Source: Neolecta irregularis DAH-3
Lineage: Eukaryota > Ascomycota > Neolectomycetes > Neolectales > Neolectaceae
Length of the DNA: 10,154 nucleotides
Assembly: GCA_001929475.1 (NCBI GenBank)
Contig: LXFE01000474.1
Coordinates: 1 to 10,154, forward strand
Direction of reading: 5' to 3'
The notes beneath the pieces are model-generated. The model saw only the letters and a program-made list of their open reading frames with translations, made no database searches and was not told where the DNA came from. The position numbers and the translations under genes are program-made. Numbering within the stretch: position 1 is the first letter of the stretch; each line of letters opens with the position of its first letter. Shown here piece by piece: positions 1-7,190 of the stretch.

Positions 1-168
1 TGGTGGTATAAATAAGACTTAGGATAAGGTTAATAAGTATATGGGATCACTAAAGAAGATGTGGATGGGTTAATCCCTCACTGCCTTGTATGTCAGATGA
101 ATGCGTTGCATAGGTGGTGGTGAGGTTGGTGGAGGACGGTCACAGATTTGGTGGTGAAGTTGGGCGAC

Positions 169-199
169 TCCACAGGTGGGACGATTCCACAGGTGGGAC
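169..199 (+). repeat. Tandem 14-bp repeat with E-boxes upstream of eIF6
   Basis: The 14-mer TCCACAGGTGGGAC occurs at 169-182 and again at 186-199, a 17-bp period. Each copy holds CAGGTG, a CANNTG E-box. It lies 63-93 bp before the eIF6 start. It could be a promoter element or leader sequence; the regulatory role is inferred only from position. Confidence 0.55.
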
Positions 200-261
200 A
201 AAACACAAGTTTTCTCGTTTTCCAAATCGCGCTCCACCGTACCAATACAACATACGCTTTT

Positions 262-1116
262 ATGGCGGTTCGGGCACAATTCGAAGGATCAAACGAGTAT
301 GAATGCTTTGAAATGAGCACTCTAAAGTCAAGGATTGGAGTGTTCTCAACTCTCACAAATTCATATTGTCTCGTCGCAATCGGAGGAAGTGAAAACTTTT
401 ATTCGTACGACAGAATATATTCCAGGCACAAGTTTGACACATCAGAATATTTGAATCAGAGCTACAAGACCTTGTACCGGTAGTACATACGTCGATAAAT
501 GGAACTCGGATAATTGGACGTCTCACAGCGGGAAACCGACGTGGTCTTTTAGTGCCTATGAACACAACAGACCAGGAACTCCAACATCTGCGAAATTCAC
601 TTCCCAGTGAGATCAAAATTCAACGAGTAGAGGAACGATTATCAGCTCTGGGCAATGTCATTGCTGCTAATGATTATGTCGCGCTTGTACATCCCGACAT
701 TGAAAGGGAAACAGAAGAAATTATTGCGGATGTTTTGGGAGTGGAAGTGTTTAGACAAACAGTCTCCGAGAATGTACTTGTTGGAAGTTATTGCGCTTTG
801 AGTAACCAGGGTGGTCTTGTATGTGCAAAGACGAAACCATCCGAGATGGACGAATTAAGCTCGTTGTTGCAAGTGCCTATCGTCGCTGGAACGTTAAACA
901 GAGGTATGGTTCACCTAGTTTTCAACGATCTTGATGTGTCTAGGCTCGGATGTAATTGGTGCAGGTCTGGTGGTGAATGACTGGTCTGCCTTTGCCGGGA
1001 TGGATTCTACAGCTACTGAATTAAATGTGGTTGAAAGTATATTCAGAGTCAATGAAGGAAGGCCAGAGAATGTCACTGGAAAGAACCGCGATGCACTTGT
1101 TGAAGCATATGCCTAA
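262..1116 (+). CDS. TIF6: Eukaryotic translation initiation factor 6 (eIF6/Tif6), four exons
   Basis: Exons 262-296, 333-404, 446-903 and 944-1116 join to 245 codons plus TAA, the same length as human eIF6. eIF6 is a pentein-fold protein that binds the 60S subunit, blocks premature joining to 40S, and is needed for nucleolar 60S biogenesis. The spliced protein carries family hallmarks: MAVRAQFE at the start, NEIGVFS (11-17), GGSENFYS (29-36), [10 protein letters not shown] (64-73), [14 protein letters not shown] (76-89), [10 protein letters not shown] (97-106), [10 protein letters not shown] (111-120), [20 protein letters not shown] and VNDW. The ATG at 262 is chosen because MAVRA matches eIF6 N-termini. 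Each junction restores a known block: intron 1 rejoins NEIGVF, intron 2 FYS to IFE, intron 3 NRG to SDVIGAG. Introns are 36, 41 and 40 bp in phases 2, 2 and 1. No TATA box sits close upstream, as is common for housekeeping genes. The copy looks intact. Confidence 0.97.
297..332 (+). other. eIF6 intron 1 (36 bp, phase 2)
   Basis: The donor is GTATGA and the acceptor TCAAG. Removing it rebuilds SNEIGVF, the conserved eIF6 block. It is a multiple of three with no in-frame stop, so retention would add 12 residues. The likely branch adenine is in CTAAA, 7 nt before the acceptor end. Confidence 0.9.
405..445 (+). other. eIF6 intron 2 (41 bp, phase 2)
   Basis: The donor is GTACGA and the acceptor ATCAG, with a TTGAC branch-like site whose adenine lies 9 nt from the intron end. 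Splicing joins FYS to IFE, as in eIF6 homologs. Reading through leads to a stop at 481-483. Confidence 0.92.
904..943 (+). other. eIF6 intron 3 (40 bp, phase 1)
   Basis: The donor is GTATGG and the acceptor TCTAG, with TTGAT as a possible branch site 9 nt from the end. Splicing joins NRG to SDVIGAG. Retention would bring a stop at 978-980. Confidence 0.93.
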
Positions 1117-1129
1117 AACTTGTCTCCTT

Positions 1130-1135
1130 AATAAA
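1130..1135 (+). terminator. Probable poly(A) signal of eIF6
   Basis: AATAAA begins 14 bp after the eIF6 stop codon. This is the canonical hexamer, although the spacing to the stop is short and fungi tolerate many variants. Confidence 0.5.
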
Positions 1136-1221
1136 AATGAATGCATATCCGCCTTAAAACAAAACTGCCGTTACCTGTTATCGTTGGTCGTTAAAATTCA
1201 TTAAAAGCCATCGGCAAAGTG

Positions 1222-1665
1222 TCAAGGCTTGTCATCTCGGTGTTCAACCTGATTACTGCATAAATGTTCCTCTCGCAGTCTCTGGTACAGCTTGACCCAT
1301 CCGATACCAATCTCAATCTCCCTCTGTATTACACCCTGTTTCTCCCTCCACACTCGAACAGTTTCCATAGACAGCTTCTCGAAAGCCGGATGGTTATTAT
1401 GGAGTCCTTCGATCCCGAGATTTATGGCTGAAGTTTGATGGGCGCAATTCCGGAGAAAATTATCCCAGTGTCGGATCTTTGACTCAATAGATTGCAGCTG
1501 TGCTGACTTGCCAAACTCATTGTATACTGGAGATGGTAATGCTTCATATCCTAAGTAATCGTTGGAAGTCCGACGGTTAAGCTCTATATCATGAGCAGCA
1601 TTCCTCTTGTTTGCATACGCTCTTTCGATGTTCTTAGGGGTGGAAGAAGGATAGATGCGGAAGAG
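1222..1665 (-). CDS. Unidentified open frame, 147 aa, no start codon (partial exon or pseudogene)
   Basis: On the minus strand 147 codons run open from a TAG at 1668-1666 to a TGA at 1224-1222. No ATG occurs near the N-terminal end, so an upstream exon or a lost start is needed. The TAG could be the end of an intron (AATCGACTAG). The product is hydrophilic and helical in look: it begins LFRIYPSSTPKNIERAYANK, includes YEALPSPVYNEFGKSAQLQS and HWDNFLRNCAHQTSAINLG, and ends with charged coiled-coil-like stretches such as VWREKQGVIQREIE. A shift by one base near the end (around 1270) opens an alternative tail stopping at 1191, so an intron or frameshift may lie there. I do not recognise the family. 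I considered the splicing factor BCAS2/SPF27, but the match is too weak. It converges on eIF6 with about 105 bp between the stops. The length of the frame is the main support. Confidence 0.4.
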   Translation of the reverse strand, partial: LFRIYPSSTPKNIERAYANKRNAAHDIELNRRTSNDYLGYEALPSPVYNEFGKSAQLQSIESKIRHWDNFLRNCAHQTSAINLGIEGLHNNHPAFEKLSMETVRVWREKQGVIQREIEIGIGWVKLYQRLREEHLCSNQVEHRDDKP

Positions 1666-1972
1666 CTAGTCGATTTCTCGCCTTTAATATTTTGGACCTT
1701 GTTACGTTGCTCCGGGTCTAATAGATAAGTCACGGCAAAACAGGACACAAACGACGATCTCGTTGGTCAGAAATATCCATAAATATCCACATTAAACGGG
1801 AACCTCGTCATTTTATCATATCTGCTGCATTCAACTTCGGAATTTGTTATCGCAAGTAACGCCGTTCCAGATAGTATCAGTTTGGGAAATATTTTGCTCT
1901 TTTCGGACGATTTAGTTTCCGTATACAGAAAATCATTCTTCGTCCGGCGAGTTTTAAATGCGATATACCGCA

Positions 1973-1992
1973 TATGGTTTCTCTAAACCATA
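1973..1992. repeat. Perfect 8-bp stem hairpin
   Basis: TATGGTTT (1973-1980) and AAACCATA (1985-1992) are perfect inverted repeats around a CTCT loop. No gene boundary or U-run nearby suggests a function. Confidence 0.6.
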
Positions 1993-2013
1993 ACCTTTCC
2001 GCATTCACATTGG

Positions 2014-2105
2014 CTTTGGAGTGTGGAAATCAGTTGATCTTATGCTTCCGGCAATGAATTCTTTGGATTGTGGAAATCAGTTGATCTTGCTTCCGGCAAT
2101 GATAA
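2014..2105. repeat. 47-bp tandem duplication
   Basis: Two adjacent copies begin at 2014 (CTTTGGAGTGTGGAAATCAG) and 2061 (CTTTGGATTGTGGAAATCAG). They continue through TTGATCTT and GCTTCCGGCAATGA. The second copy lacks an AT pair before GCTTCC and has one G-to-T change, and the match fades after CAATGA. It looks like a recent local duplication. Confidence 0.8.
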
Positions 2106-2131
2106 CAATTCATTGTCAGAAGCACAAGATC
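2083..2131. repeat. Imperfect inverted repeat overlapping the tandem duplication
   Basis: GCTTCCGGCAATGA (2089-2102) faces TCATTGTCAGAAGC (2110-2123), pairing at 12 of 14 positions around a 7-nt loop. GATCTT (2083-2088) pairs with AAGATC (2126-2131) after a 2-nt bulge. Together this is a roughly 20-bp hairpin. Confidence 0.65.
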
Positions 2132-2632
2132 TTAGGATTCTCCTGGACAATGAGAATTATTTCTTGAAATGAAGAACGCTCTTTATCACTGTAATGACAA
2201 ACTTGGGGAGATACAGCTCTGTTTAATATTATGTTACTGCTGGGCTTGTAATTCTAATCTGAAACATCATTTCTGGCCGGAACCGGTTGTCAGGGGAATT
2301 GATAACAAACTGCACAAAATCCAGAGATCGCGATGCAATATCAAATTCGAATTCTGAGGCAAGTCCACTGAATAAAATCTTGAATTTTCCGTCGAAAGAC
2401 AATCATCATGGCGTTTATTGCATGCCTACAGAATAAAATCACCTGTGGGGTATATTAGGCTTTTTCATTAACCTCCACAGCGCTCACTTGATAGGATCGA
2501 GCGCACGAATACGACCGTTCCTCGATTGTGAGAGCTATTTTGTCCGAATTCCTATACTTTTCCTCCATGGAAATCACTATTTGTGTTTTTTATCCCTTAC
2601 CAATACAGTAACAAGGCGTAGGATAATATTAC

Positions 2633-2646
2633 GGCCATTAATGGCC
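2633..2646. repeat. Perfect 14-bp palindrome
   Basis: GGCCATTAATGGCC is a fully self-complementary 14-mer. It could be a dimeric protein binding site; nothing adjacent assigns it to a gene. Confidence 0.55.
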
Positions 2647-2674
2647 AGGCATAAAAGCGGAGTATGTAGTTATA

Positions 2675-2704
2675 CCTAGCCTTAGTCTTTTAACTTAGGC
2701 TAGG
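2675..2704. repeat. Inverted repeat, 8-bp stem
   Basis: CCTAGCCT (2675-2682) and AGGCTAGG (2697-2704) are perfect complements around a 14-nt AT-rich spacer. It lies 28 bp after the 14-bp palindrome. Confidence 0.6.
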
Positions 2705-3192
2705 AATAATAAATGGTCTTATTTGTAACTTGAGACGTGAAGCTTACATATCAAGTCGATTTTCACTGCCATTCTGAATAAACTGGAAACGTTCATCGAA
2801 AATTCTTAATATTCCTGGTTTCAAAGGGTTGCAGAGCCCGTCGTACATAATACGAATAAAAAGAGAAGTCAACAGTTTTGCGGAGATGATTCGGAATGTT
2901 TTCTCCTTTGAAATCTCTGGCCAAGGTTTGTGTGATCTTGTTCATTTCATCGGTCGAGTTTTACGAACGCGGACAATATGACAGTAGTCTGGGTAACGTC
3001 AGTTTTAAACACGTTTCCATGATTCAGACCGATCTTGTGCGAAGGGTACCTCACTGAAGAGCGTGAAACCATCAGAACAAATACAAGAGTACAGAGGTCA
3101 CCCAGTAGTCCAGCTGGTGTTGAACGATACGAGTAATGCTGAAATTGGGATTTGGCCTGGTAATGCGACAAAGGACGATAGCTTTCGACCCC

Positions 3193-3357
3193 TTAGAATC
3201 CTTCTATGCTGTTTGGATGATTGGAAAAGTATGTTCCATTCTCGATGAACCAGGCCTGTGGGCATCCCATTCTATCAACAACTGGCGAGTCAATAACAGC
3301 GCTGAGCACAGAGAGCATAGGGGATGTTCGTAAGTGTGTAACAGCAATGTCACACAT
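3193..3357 (-). CDS. Possible small ORF or gene remnant, 54 aa
   Basis: An ATG at 3357 (minus) opens 54 codons ending in TAA at 3195-3193. The product starts MCDIAVTHLRTSPMLSVLSA and includes GCPQAWFIENGTYFSNHPNS, which reads like folded-protein sequence but matches no family I know. Other minus frames continue open just downstream (2947-3171). The interval could be a decayed multi-exon gene. No TATA box or splice sites settle it. Confidence 0.2.
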   Translation of the reverse strand: MCDIAVTHLRTSPMLSVLSAVIDSPVVDRMGCPQAWFIENGTYFSNHPNSIEGF

Positions 3358-3477
3358 TCAGTTCAAGTAAAGTCGATTTTTTCTTGATGTCATGAACCAA
3401 GTCTTCGCGGAACATTTTTTTGAATCTAGAACTGAAAGTCTTGGCAAATTAAAGGGACCAGCCCCACGCTTTAGCTG

Positions 3478-3837
3478 GTGTTTGACTTTTCTCTCTTGTC
3501 AAGTCGTTGTACAATTCCTGATATCTACTGCAAACAGGACCTGTCTGATGGAATAGAACATCTTGCGACCCTGTTCAATTTCTTTTTGACAAAGGGCGAT
3601 GGACTGAAAACACCGTCATTTTTCCTGATGGAGAATCTCATTCCCGCTTTCACGCGATGTCAAAGCTTCTACTACGGGATCCATCGATCGTTTTCTGCAT
3701 ACGACGATCTGGAACGTGCCAGTATTCTGGAAAACATTTGCTTTTTCCAACTATTGTTTGCAGTGTGTTCGACATGCGTATTGCTATTCTTGCACGCATT
3801 ACACCATTATTTTGATCTTTCCATGGTGAAGGTTTGA
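3478..3837 (+). CDS. Unrecognised open frame, up to 119 aa, doubtful
   Basis: The frame opens right after a TAG that is also a plausible splice acceptor (CGCTTTAG) and has no ATG at its start, so a real gene would need an upstream exon. The C-terminal part is hydrophobic (ICFFQLLFAVCSTCVLLFLH) and could span a membrane. A donor-like GTTTGA near the end and a strong acceptor-like ATTCTTTTTAG at 3885-3895 resemble an intron, but the following frame closes after six codons. No family recognised; a chance frame is quite possible. Confidence 0.2.
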   Translation: MFDFSLLSSRCTIPDIYCKQDLSDGIEHLATLFNFFLTKGDGLKTPSFFLMENLIPAFTRCQSFYYGIHRSFSAYDDLERASILENICFFQLLFAVCSTCVLLFLHALHHYFDLSMVKV

Positions 3838-4183
3838 TTTCCCAATGGATTGAGCCGAAAGCGTGCTTGCATTTAATTATTTATTCTTTTTAGAAGGATG
3901 GCGAGGCATGGTGACAGATAATGGATCAAGAACTCTTCACGATTCTTGCCGAAAAACGCCCAGAAGGATTGCGGGAAAGGCTTTGAATCTGACGTAGCGC
4001 TAGAAAACAACCTCCTTCTTCTGGAAGACAAACATCGATTTATATCGATGGAACTGTGGAGAAAGGAAGACTGCGTACAAAGTGCATTCCAATGTTCTAT
4101 AACCAGCTCCGTCCCATGTACCATACAAAAAACACCAAGAGAATCCGCCATGCCACGCCCAGCGCAAACCCATCCATCATTGG

Positions 4184-4339
4184 TTACTTTAGTCGTTTCT
4201 GCTCGTTCTGCTGCCGTGTATGGCGTTCTCGAATGACATTGTAGGTTATGGTTCTATTATCTCGCAGGAGTTCTTCGAGATGCTGGATATACTCGGCCAT
4301 GGGGTTATCATTTGCAGGGCGAGTAGAAGGCATGAGCAT
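4184..4339 (-). CDS. Small protein, 51 aa, charged helical
   Basis: ATG at 4339 to TAA at 4186-4184 on the minus strand. The protein is MLMPSTRPANDNP followed by a charged, helix-prone segment (AEYIQHLEELLRDNR, then RERHTRQQNEQKRLK) that could form a short coiled coil. A TATATAAA box at 4383-4376 precedes it. A second possible start is Met14 (4300) in a strong context (CCCCATGGCC). That start sits 83 bp from the TATA, the same spacing as in the two other TATA genes here, and would give 38 aa. I do not recognise the family. The case rests on the promoter and the helical composition. It diverges from the 54-aa frame at 4532. Confidence 0.45.
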   Translation of the reverse strand: MLMPSTRPANDNPMAEYIQHLEELLRDNRTITYNVIRERHTRQQNEQKRLK

Positions 4340-4375
4340 TGTGAACTGGGGTTGATGCAAGCGGGAGATTGGCGG

Positions 4376-4383
4376 TTTATATA
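4376..4383 (-). promoter_or_regulatory. TATA box for the 51-aa gene
   Basis: TATATAAA on the minus strand, inside the 10-bp palindrome TTTATATAAA (4376-4385). It lies 44 bp before the first ATG and 83 bp before Met14. Confidence 0.6.
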
Positions 4384-4407
4384 AACCCAGATCACCTGGC
4401 GAAATAT

Positions 4408-4421
4408 GCGGGGGGCGGAGG
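4408..4421. promoter_or_regulatory. GC box in the divergent promoter
   Basis: GCGGGGGGCGGAGG lies between the two TATA boxes. The GCGGGG core resembles C2H2 zinc-finger targets such as Mig1/CreA sites. Assignment to a factor is inference. Confidence 0.4.
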
Positions 4422-4448
4422 AGAGTGTAGCGATTAAGCGAACGCACG

Positions 4449-4456
4449 TATAAAAA
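4449..4456 (+). promoter_or_regulatory. TATA box for the 54-aa frame
   Basis: TATAAAAA starts 83 bp before the ATG at 4532, on the plus strand. Confidence 0.55.
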
Positions 4457-4497
4457 CCTCGCTCGTCTCGAGAAACACTAAAGTAAGCTGCCGTCTG

Positions 4498-4520
4498 GAT
4501 TGGTTGTCTGTTGTCCAATC
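4498..4520. promoter_or_regulatory. Paired inverted CCAAT boxes
   Basis: GATTGG (4498-4503) and CCAATC (4515-4520) are perfect inverted copies 11 bp apart. CCAAT is the HAP/NF-Y target. They fall between the plus TATA box and the ATG, so they may instead lie in the leader. Confidence 0.4.
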
Positions 4521-4531
4521 TCTTGTCCCCT

Positions 4532-4696
4532 ATGCAAATATTCGGATTCGCCATCCCGGAGAAATCGCTTGATATTTATTTTTATTGGAAAGCTGGGAAA
4601 TACCGCGAAGAAGTGTTGCCGATCTTTGTGATCGTGATGTATTTAATAAGCGCATGGACAGTCATGCACTCGCTTTTTCGCTTAGCCGGCGGATGA
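4532..4696 (+). CDS. Small single-pass membrane protein, 54 aa
   Basis: ATG at 4532 to TGA at 4694-4696. The N-terminal half has mixed polarity (MQIFGFAIPEKSLDIYFYWK, then AGKYREE). It is followed by one hydrophobic segment of about 20 residues (VLPIFVIVMYLISAWTVMHS) and a short basic tail. This layout resembles the small single-span subunits of mitochondrial inner-membrane complexes or ER proteins, but I cannot match it to any. Support comes from the TATA box 83 bp upstream and the divergent partner. It converges with the CFEM gene, with 261 bp between their stops. A chance frame is possible at this length. Confidence 0.4.
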   Translation: MQIFGFAIPEKSLDIYFYWKAGKYREEVLPIFVIVMYLISAWTVMHSLFRLAGG

Positions 4697-4957
4697 TTTG
4701 CCGGATCGCGCAGCAACTTTCACATTTGGGGACAAGATAGCCGAGCACATGAACTTGCGTATATCGGGATCTGAAATCTGGACCAATCATCTCGAGATCC
4801 GTTGCTGGTCGACATGGTAATTCGCGTGCGGGGTTCCACCCCGATCAGACGGAGTATTTCTGAACATATGGTGGTGGACTGAGTACTAAATGATATGGAA
4901 AAGCAAGGAACTGGATTGATTATTATATCCTAACTGAAGGCACAGAGAAATCGTCTG

Positions 4958-5576
4958 TTAGACCATCATAGTTCCCAAGATAATGCCCACCACAAGCGAT
5001 CCCAAAGCCGCCTTCTCTGCTCCACTTTTCGGGTTTCCAGATCCTGACGCAGTGGTGTTTGAGCTCGAAACGCCAGATCCAGTCGAGGAGCTCGAACTGG
5101 CCGTGTTTGGAGTTGCAGATGGTGTAGTGACAACGGGATTAGCACCGCCGGAAGCCGCCGCGGAATTTGGGTAGGTCGAGGCAAATGTCACGCCAGCGAC
5201 TGTAGTTGGCAATGTCTTGTCTCCGAGATCTGCGCCGATGGCCGCAGCAACGACGCTGGGCGCCGCGAGTTTGTAGCCGGCGGCATCGCAGCCCTGTACC
5301 CCCTCAGCTACAGCAATGTCCAGGTCCGACTGCTGGCAGGCCTTGGCGGCACAATCCACCACGATTTTCTATCTCCGTCAGCAATGCCCCTGGCACGGAG
5401 TATACCAGCCATTTGGGGTCGCCGCAATTGCACACAAACCAGGAAGGGTTGGTTTGGGGACATTTCGCGTTGGGATTGTCGTTGATGCATTTCAGTGCAC
5501 AGGCAGGCACGTTGTCCTGGATCGCAGCAGAGACGATAGAGATAAACGAGACGAGCGAGAGGATGGCGAATCGCAT
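4958..5576 (-). CDS. CFEM-type secreted, GPI-anchored cell-surface protein, two exons
   Basis: Exon 1 (5576-5406) and exon 2 (5368-4958) join to 193 aa. Residues 1-17 form a signal peptide (MRFAILSLVSFISIVSA). The eight cysteines are C26, C30, C39, C49, C51, C63, C68 and C84, spaced x3, x8, x9, x1, x11, x4, x15, which fits the fungal CFEM domain (PxC...CxC...C). Residues about 105-170 are a Ser/Thr/Ala/Gly-rich linker likely to be O-glycosylated. The protein ends in a hydrophobic tail (AALGSLVVGIILGTMMV) typical of a GPI signal. CFEM proteins sit in the wall or plasma membrane; some bind heme and others act in adhesion or virulence. Here the usual Asp between C3 and C4 appears to be Asn43. 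Without the 37-bp intron the last three cysteines are out of frame. A TATA box lies 84 bp upstream of the ATG. High confidence in the fold class, low in the exact role. Confidence 0.9.
5369..5405 (-). other. CFEM gene intron (37 bp, phase 0)
   Basis: On the minus strand the donor is GTATAC, the branch-like site GCTGAC and the acceptor GATAG; the branch adenine is 9 nt from the end. Removal joins CGDPKWL to KIVVDC and restores the 11-residue CFEM spacing between cysteines 5 and 6. Confidence 0.9.
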
Positions 5577-5653
5577 AGCCGATACAATAACGAAGAGCAA
5601 CGAGGGGAAACAAAGGAGGTGGTGGTGAAGATGTGGAGAGAGAAAGGGGCCCG

Positions 5654-5660
5654 CTTTATA
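5654..5660 (-). promoter_or_regulatory. TATA box of the CFEM gene
   Basis: TATAAAG on the minus strand begins 84 bp before the ATG at 5576. It is followed by a CT-rich leader. Confidence 0.65.
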
Positions 5661-6220
5661 ATCGCGGCGCATCATTCCCTTCGCGCAGGCGCGTTCCAAA
5701 TTTGCTTTATCCTCCATCAGAATTTATAACTGATAGTCATAACGACCTTTTAATCCCAAAGATCTTTTGTCAGAGACTCAAGCACGACTTTCTTTATTTT
5801 TCAGGTATTGAGAGGGAAATGCCACTGGTCTCTCGAATGGTTTTCTGTGTTGGAATTTGCGCCCCTGAACTTCTATTTCTACCTGTCAGAGCAGAAACTA
5901 GCCAAAGACTGGGTTTCTTGATACTTTTTTGTACGTCAGCGTGCAAAGAGATAATACCCGGATCGGCAGAATAATTATCCCGAGCATTATCAAAATAACA
6001 GTTGGATAACTAGGAAGCGAAAAGACATTTGTATATCGCTTCTTGGTCCGCTATTCTGACTTGTCAATCTCATGAAGTTCCCTTTGCGCAGAAATATTCA
6101 ACTCTTAAATATTCCGCACAGAAATCTGTTTCAGCATAGTGGTCACTTGCAGCGCTTAATCACGGGCTAATTCACACTTCAAACACAAAGAATCATTAGC
6201 CACAGCAAGAATTCGAAAAC

Positions 6221-6463
6221 ATGTCGGGTCGCAGCCTGTTATACTGCAACCTTTTCTTTTTTTCGGAATTCCTCGCTCAACAGGGCTTGGTCGTGAATCC
6301 TTTTTTCCCATGCCATTTATATCCTTATCTATCTCGGATCTTCACGCCTCCGACGATGAGTGTGATTGGACACTCGTGTGGGGAACAATGCAACATCATG
6401 ATTCGCTGCGAATGCAAATTGGTTTACGATGGACTGGATTTTAGAAAGTTTGATAGCAACTAG
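6221..6463 (+). CDS. Doubtful 80-aa open frame
   Basis: ATG at 6221 in an A-rich context (GAAAACATGTC) opens 80 codons. The N-terminal half is hydrophobic (LLYCNLFFFSEFLAQQG). The C-terminal part has four cysteines in HSCGEQCNIMIRCEC. No family is recognised and no TATA box precedes it. It may be chance. Confidence 0.15.
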   Translation: MSGRSLLYCNLFFFSEFLAQQGLVVNPFFPCHLYPYLSRIFTPPTMSVIGHSCGEQCNIMIRCECKLVYDGLDFRKFDSN

Positions 6464-6631
6464 CAGCCAATAGATTCAAAGGAAGAACTATGTTATCTTT
6501 AGAGTACCCTAGAGCTATCTAGACCCTCCCTTTTACGTATATAATGGGTGAAACTCCTTGTTCCATTGGCTTAAGAATCTGTATAGAACAATGGGTGTTC
6601 AAGGCAAATTGTCAAGGTAGCAGCCAATAGA
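6461..6631. repeat. 15-bp direct repeat pair containing CCAAT
   Basis: TAGCAGCCAATAGAT is present exactly at 6461-6475 and 6617-6631, 156 bp apart. The interval also contains the reverse motif ATTGGCT near 6575. The two copies could be target-site duplications, promoter elements or chance, though a 15-bp exact match is unlikely by chance at this distance. Confidence 0.6.
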
Positions 6632-7190
6632 TGGTATCGTGTCGGACTTGGCCTTTAGGCTAATTGGTTATATGGGATACTTGAGCATTGAAAAGCGTCC
6701 TGAGCGATAGCTTCTCTGCAGGAATGCAGTTGCAAGGCTATTCTAAACATTGCGATGCGGTAATATTTTTCCTATCAACCTCGAATCGTCTCAAAACCCC
6801 GGCGGTTCCTTTTGGAAACTCCCCCACGCTATTTTTCAGAGATATAATTGGCTGGTCAAGGGTCCAGTCACGAAATCGTCTGTAAATAGCCTCAGACCAA
6901 GGGCCAGTAATGCGACAAATTCACCCCACATCAGCGCTATGACGCGTCGGGGTATCAAAATATACTGCTTTTGTGTCCTCCGCGCAAAAACATGGACCGG
7001 AAAAGAGCGGGTCTCACACTCAGCCTAATATCTCAAAACGAGGTGATTATTTCCGCGGGAGGGAAGTTATCCGAGGAATGTGTATGCTGGGATGGGTAGC
7101 TGGCTGTCCGGAAGCAGAAATCATGGAAGCCGCTTTTTCGCGTCGCTGTGTTCGGCAAAAGGCTTTCCTGAAGTAAATGAGCCCCAAACA

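Larger units (their letters stand above)
1666..4183. other. 2.5-kb stretch without a confident gene; repeats and weak open frames
   Basis: No frame here has recognisable domains or a good gene structure. The left part (1970-2710) is rich in short inverted and tandem repeats listed separately. On the minus strand 1767-1973 (68 aa) and 2947-3171 (74 aa) are open without any recognised content, and on the plus strand 3946-4236 (96 aa) likewise. It may be decayed coding or transposon sequence, or long regulatory spacer. I see no complete transposon, terminal repeats with target duplication, or RNA gene. Confidence 0.5.

Noticed and set aside
6-14. GTATAAATA as a TATA box for eIF6
   Set aside because: It is about 250 bp before the start codon, in AT-rich sequence, far beyond the 83-84 bp seen for other TATA genes here.
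1222-1665. Assigning the minus frame to BCAS2/SPF27
   Set aside because: A few scattered residues can be aligned but the order of conserved blocks does not match, so the name would be a guess.
4030-4105. A stretch reading IDLYRWNCGERKTAYKVHSN, recalling a FLYWCH/MULE transposase zinc finger
   Set aside because: Only one cysteine fits, the frame closes soon after, and no transposase core or terminal repeats are near.
5206-5729. 137-140 aa plus-strand frames over the CFEM gene
   Set aside because: They are antisense shadows of a gene with signal peptide, eight spaced cysteines and a GPI-like tail. Their products have no domain character.
6650-6672. TTTAGGCTAATTGGTTA, similar to a tRNA A box
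   Set aside because: No B box (GGTTCGANTCC) follows within tRNA or SINE distance.
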